From an uncultured Lachnospiraceae bacterium (lineage in GTDB: Bacteria; Bacillota; Clostridia; Lachnospirales; Lachnospiraceae), in assembly GCA_900317755.1 (NCBI GenBank), contig ONHZ01000053.1:1-64000 (forward strand): DNA of 64,000 nucleotides. Direction: 5' to 3'. Below, piece after piece: positions 62,137 to 64,000 of the stretch. Below the pieces are notes generated by a model. That model was given only the letters and a program-made list of their open reading frames with translations. It searched no databases and was not told where the DNA came from. Both the position numbers and the translations under genes were made by a program. How positions within the stretch are numbered: the stretch's first letter is position 1; every line of letters begins with the position of its first letter.

Positions 62137-64000
62137 TTATTCCAAATGGTTCTTTATCACTTCTCTTGAGAAATACGGCTCCTTCATATCATTTAAGGAA
62201 TTTCCTCTTAATAAATCGATTCCCTTCAGGCTCTTTTCTTCCCCTACGCCATATACGAACGGCGTCCAGAGATATTTCTGATTTTCAGAACCAAGGGCAC
62301 TCCTCCGATACATTGTAAGAATGTTTGTCACATAGCTCACCGCTCTGACATGTGTAAAATCTGCCTGGAAGCCTTCATATTCTTTTACCATGCCCTGTCC
62401 TCTCAGAGCGACAGGCTTAGAATTCTCACCAGTAAAATATGCGCCTCCGGAGAATATCCGCTCGTCTTCACCTTTTTTTGAAAAAAGCATACTGTCTACT
62501 GCAGTAATATCTGAATTTGAAAGCAAGGCTAAATATTCAGAAAAACATTTATCTCCCATTATTTCAAGCCCGGAAAGCACAGAATATAAATATTCCATAC
62601 TGAATTTTTCAGAAATCAGCTTCAGGTAATCATCCGGCAGTGCATTGCCGCGAAGGATCCTTCCCTCAACAGGCTTGATGGAGAATTTATCCGAATCCAT
62701 GCTGTTTTCAGTAATCCCGATATCATCAGGAACGATCAGCGTGCATTTCCTGTCTGAAATATTTTTAAGGCATTCAATGGTCTTAAAATACGCTTCCCTG
62801 TCCTTATCTCCCCAAATCAGCACGGCTATGTCTCCAGGAAGATATTCAGGTGTAATAATCCTGTATCTTGGTATATTTCCGGTTGTTGATTCTACTTTAA
62901 ACTTCAGTCCTTTTCTCTCATAAGACTCATTAATGGCCTTTATTCCGGAAATCGTAGCATAGGGCTTTGCATCTATGTTTGAAGCAACTGACTTTTCATG
63001 TACCCGCCAATAATAAAGTACTTCCGGAATATGGGCAATCTTTTCCGCCTTCTCAGTAAGCCTTAATACGATATCATGATCCTGTGAGCCATTGAAGCCG
63101 CTTCTGTAGCCTCCGACTTCATCAAAAAGCTTCCTGCTGTATACATTCAGATGACAGATAAAATTCTGTGTCTGAAGCTGTTCATAAGAAAAATCAGGCT
63201 TATAATTTGGTTCATAGGGATGGGCAGTATCTTCAGCGAACTTGATCTCATCCGTGTAGATAAAATCCGCACCATTTTCAATCTCCTTCATTACCTCAAA
63301 AAGTGCAGAAGGATGCAGAACATCATCATGGTCTAATATTGCAAAATATTCTCCTGTTGCCCTCTCTGCGCAGAGATTTGTATTTTCAGCTATTCCAATA
63401 TTATTTTCAGAACGCTCATAGATGATTCTGTCATCCTTTGATGAATACTCCCTAACCGTATTTTCAACTTCAGTATTTTCTTTAGGTGAAAAATCGATAA
63501 GTACTAATTCCCACCCAGCATAGGTCTGTGCGATAGCAGACTCAATCATTTCCTTTAAGAAAGATACCGGCGTATTATATAACGGAGTCAGAATGCTTAT
63601 CTTTACAGGATGTGCAAATGCACAGGCTCTTTCCTTTGCCAGCTCTTCATCTGACCGTATCAGATGAAAACCATTTTTTTCAAGCTCATGCCTTACAAAA
63701 TGGTTCATCGTCCCATGAATAAGGCCTTCATTTGTAGTCCTGTTTTTTATTTTTCTTGCAAAATTCGTAAATTTACGAAGCGGCTTGGTAAGCTTCCATG
63801 ACTTGGAATTTTCCATAAAAGCAATCTGTCCATTCAGCCTGTCCATCTCGAGGGCAGCATTATTGAGGTTGCTTAATGTGTCTGTAAAGAGCTGCCTTGT
63901 CTTTGGAAGCTCTACCTCGCTTAAAGCAAATGAATCCTTTATTTCCTGAAGAGAAACTGACTTCATAAAAATACTGCTATCCGTAAGTGCCTTTTCTCCC
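62137..64000 (-). CDS. Glycosyltransferase family 2 (partial at right edge)
   Basis: At least 609 residues; the frame is open to the edge, and the first ATG in the window (63966) has no ribosome site, so the true start is probably outside. A coiled N-terminal segment is followed by a GT-A domain (about 115-340) with ISILTPLYNTPVSFLKEMIE and the metal motif in FAILDHDDVLHPSALFE near 210. The remaining 260 residues form a less conserved domain. It begins the visible part of the polysaccharide operon and is co-directional with the following five genes. Confidence 0.88.
   Translation of the reverse strand, partial: GEKALTDSSIFMKSVSLQEIKDSFALSEVELPKTRQLFTDTLSNLNNAALEMDRLNGQIAFMENSKSWKLTKPLRKFTNFARKIKNRTTNEGLIHGTMNHFVRHELEKNGFHLIRSDEELAKERACAFAHPVKISILTPLYNTPVSFLKEMIESAIAQTYAGWELVLIDFSPKENTEVENTVREYSSKDDRIIYERSENNIGIAENTNLCAERATGEYFAILDHDDVLHPSALFEVMKEIENGADFIYTDEIKFAEDTAHPYEPNYKPDFSYEQLQTQNFICHLNVYSRKLFDEVGGYRSGFNGSQDHDIVLRLTEKAEKIAHIPEVLYYWRVHEKSVASNIDAKPYATISGIKAINESYERKGLKFKVESTTGNIPRYRIITPEYLPGDIAVLIWGDKDREAYFKTIECLKNISDRKCTLIVPDDIGITENSMDSDKFSIKPVEGRILRGNALPDDYLKLISEKFSMEYLYSVLSGLEIMGDKCFSEYLALLSNSDITAVDSMLFSKKGEDERIFSGGAYFTGENSKPVALRGQGMVKEYEGFQADFTHVRAVSYVTNILTMYRRSALGSENQKYLWTPFVYGVGEEKSLKGIDLLRGNSLNDMKEPYFSREVIKNHLE

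Overview
The window looks like a chromosomal stretch of an anaerobic, moderately low-GC Firmicute of the class Clostridia, most likely Lachnospiraceae. The support is a DUF5688 protein, a DUF5685 protein beside a J-domain protein, a two-subunit aspartate carbamoyltransferase (pyrB-pyrI), a crotonase of the butyrate-pathway type, meso-DAP-type MurE, Firmicute GalT, and the nusB-xseA-xseB-dxs-tlyA-nadK-recN cluster. Almost all genes lie on the minus strand. I see no prophage, transposase, CRISPR array or rRNA.

Layout. 0-10 kb: tRNA-Arg(CCG), aroK and aroD, topB, three unrecognised genes, asd, and a long ORF joining QueH to ArgH. 10-18 kb: tRNA-Thr(CGT), a DUF5688 gene with a hairpin over its start codon, then a sugar locus (TetR regulator, GH2 glycosidase, GPH symporter) and galT, which together suggest beta-galactoside uptake, cleavage and Leloir metabolism. 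18-26.5 kb: recN, nadK, tlyA, dxs, xseB, xseA, nusB, Asp23. 26.5-32 kb: an EAL protein, a chemoreceptor, a histidine phosphatase and a WYL regulator. 32-37 kb: priA, a YugP-type zinc peptidase, murE. 37-41 kb: pyrBI, a J-protein/DUF5685/zinc-ribbon trio, tRNA-Leu(AAG). 41-45 kb: NUDIX, GT2, DUF389, PilZ, crotonase. 45.5-55 kb: hom-lysC, prfB, ctpA, ftsX, ftsE, a CdaR-type regulator, a secreted NlpC/P60 hydrolase. 55-64 kb: a tightly packed operon of polytopic membrane proteins and glycosyltransferases, probably for a surface polysaccharide; it runs off the right edge.

The most unusual content is non-coding. Three copies of a multi-branched foldback element (window start, 18.1 kb, 24.2 kb) share a core. 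The two complete copies carry compensatory base changes in at least two stems. One fills the gap between xseA and xseB. A different, compact four-way-junction-like structure sits in the presumed 5' leader of hom-lysC and has a competing strand that could allow switching. Further foldbacks lie upstream of the zinc peptidase and beside lysC. Other points of note are the QueH-ArgH fusion with an internal ribosome binding site, a prfB without the usual frameshift stop, an A34 tRNA-Leu, and a duplicated membrane-protein pair in which one member has gained a metallo-beta-lactamase domain.
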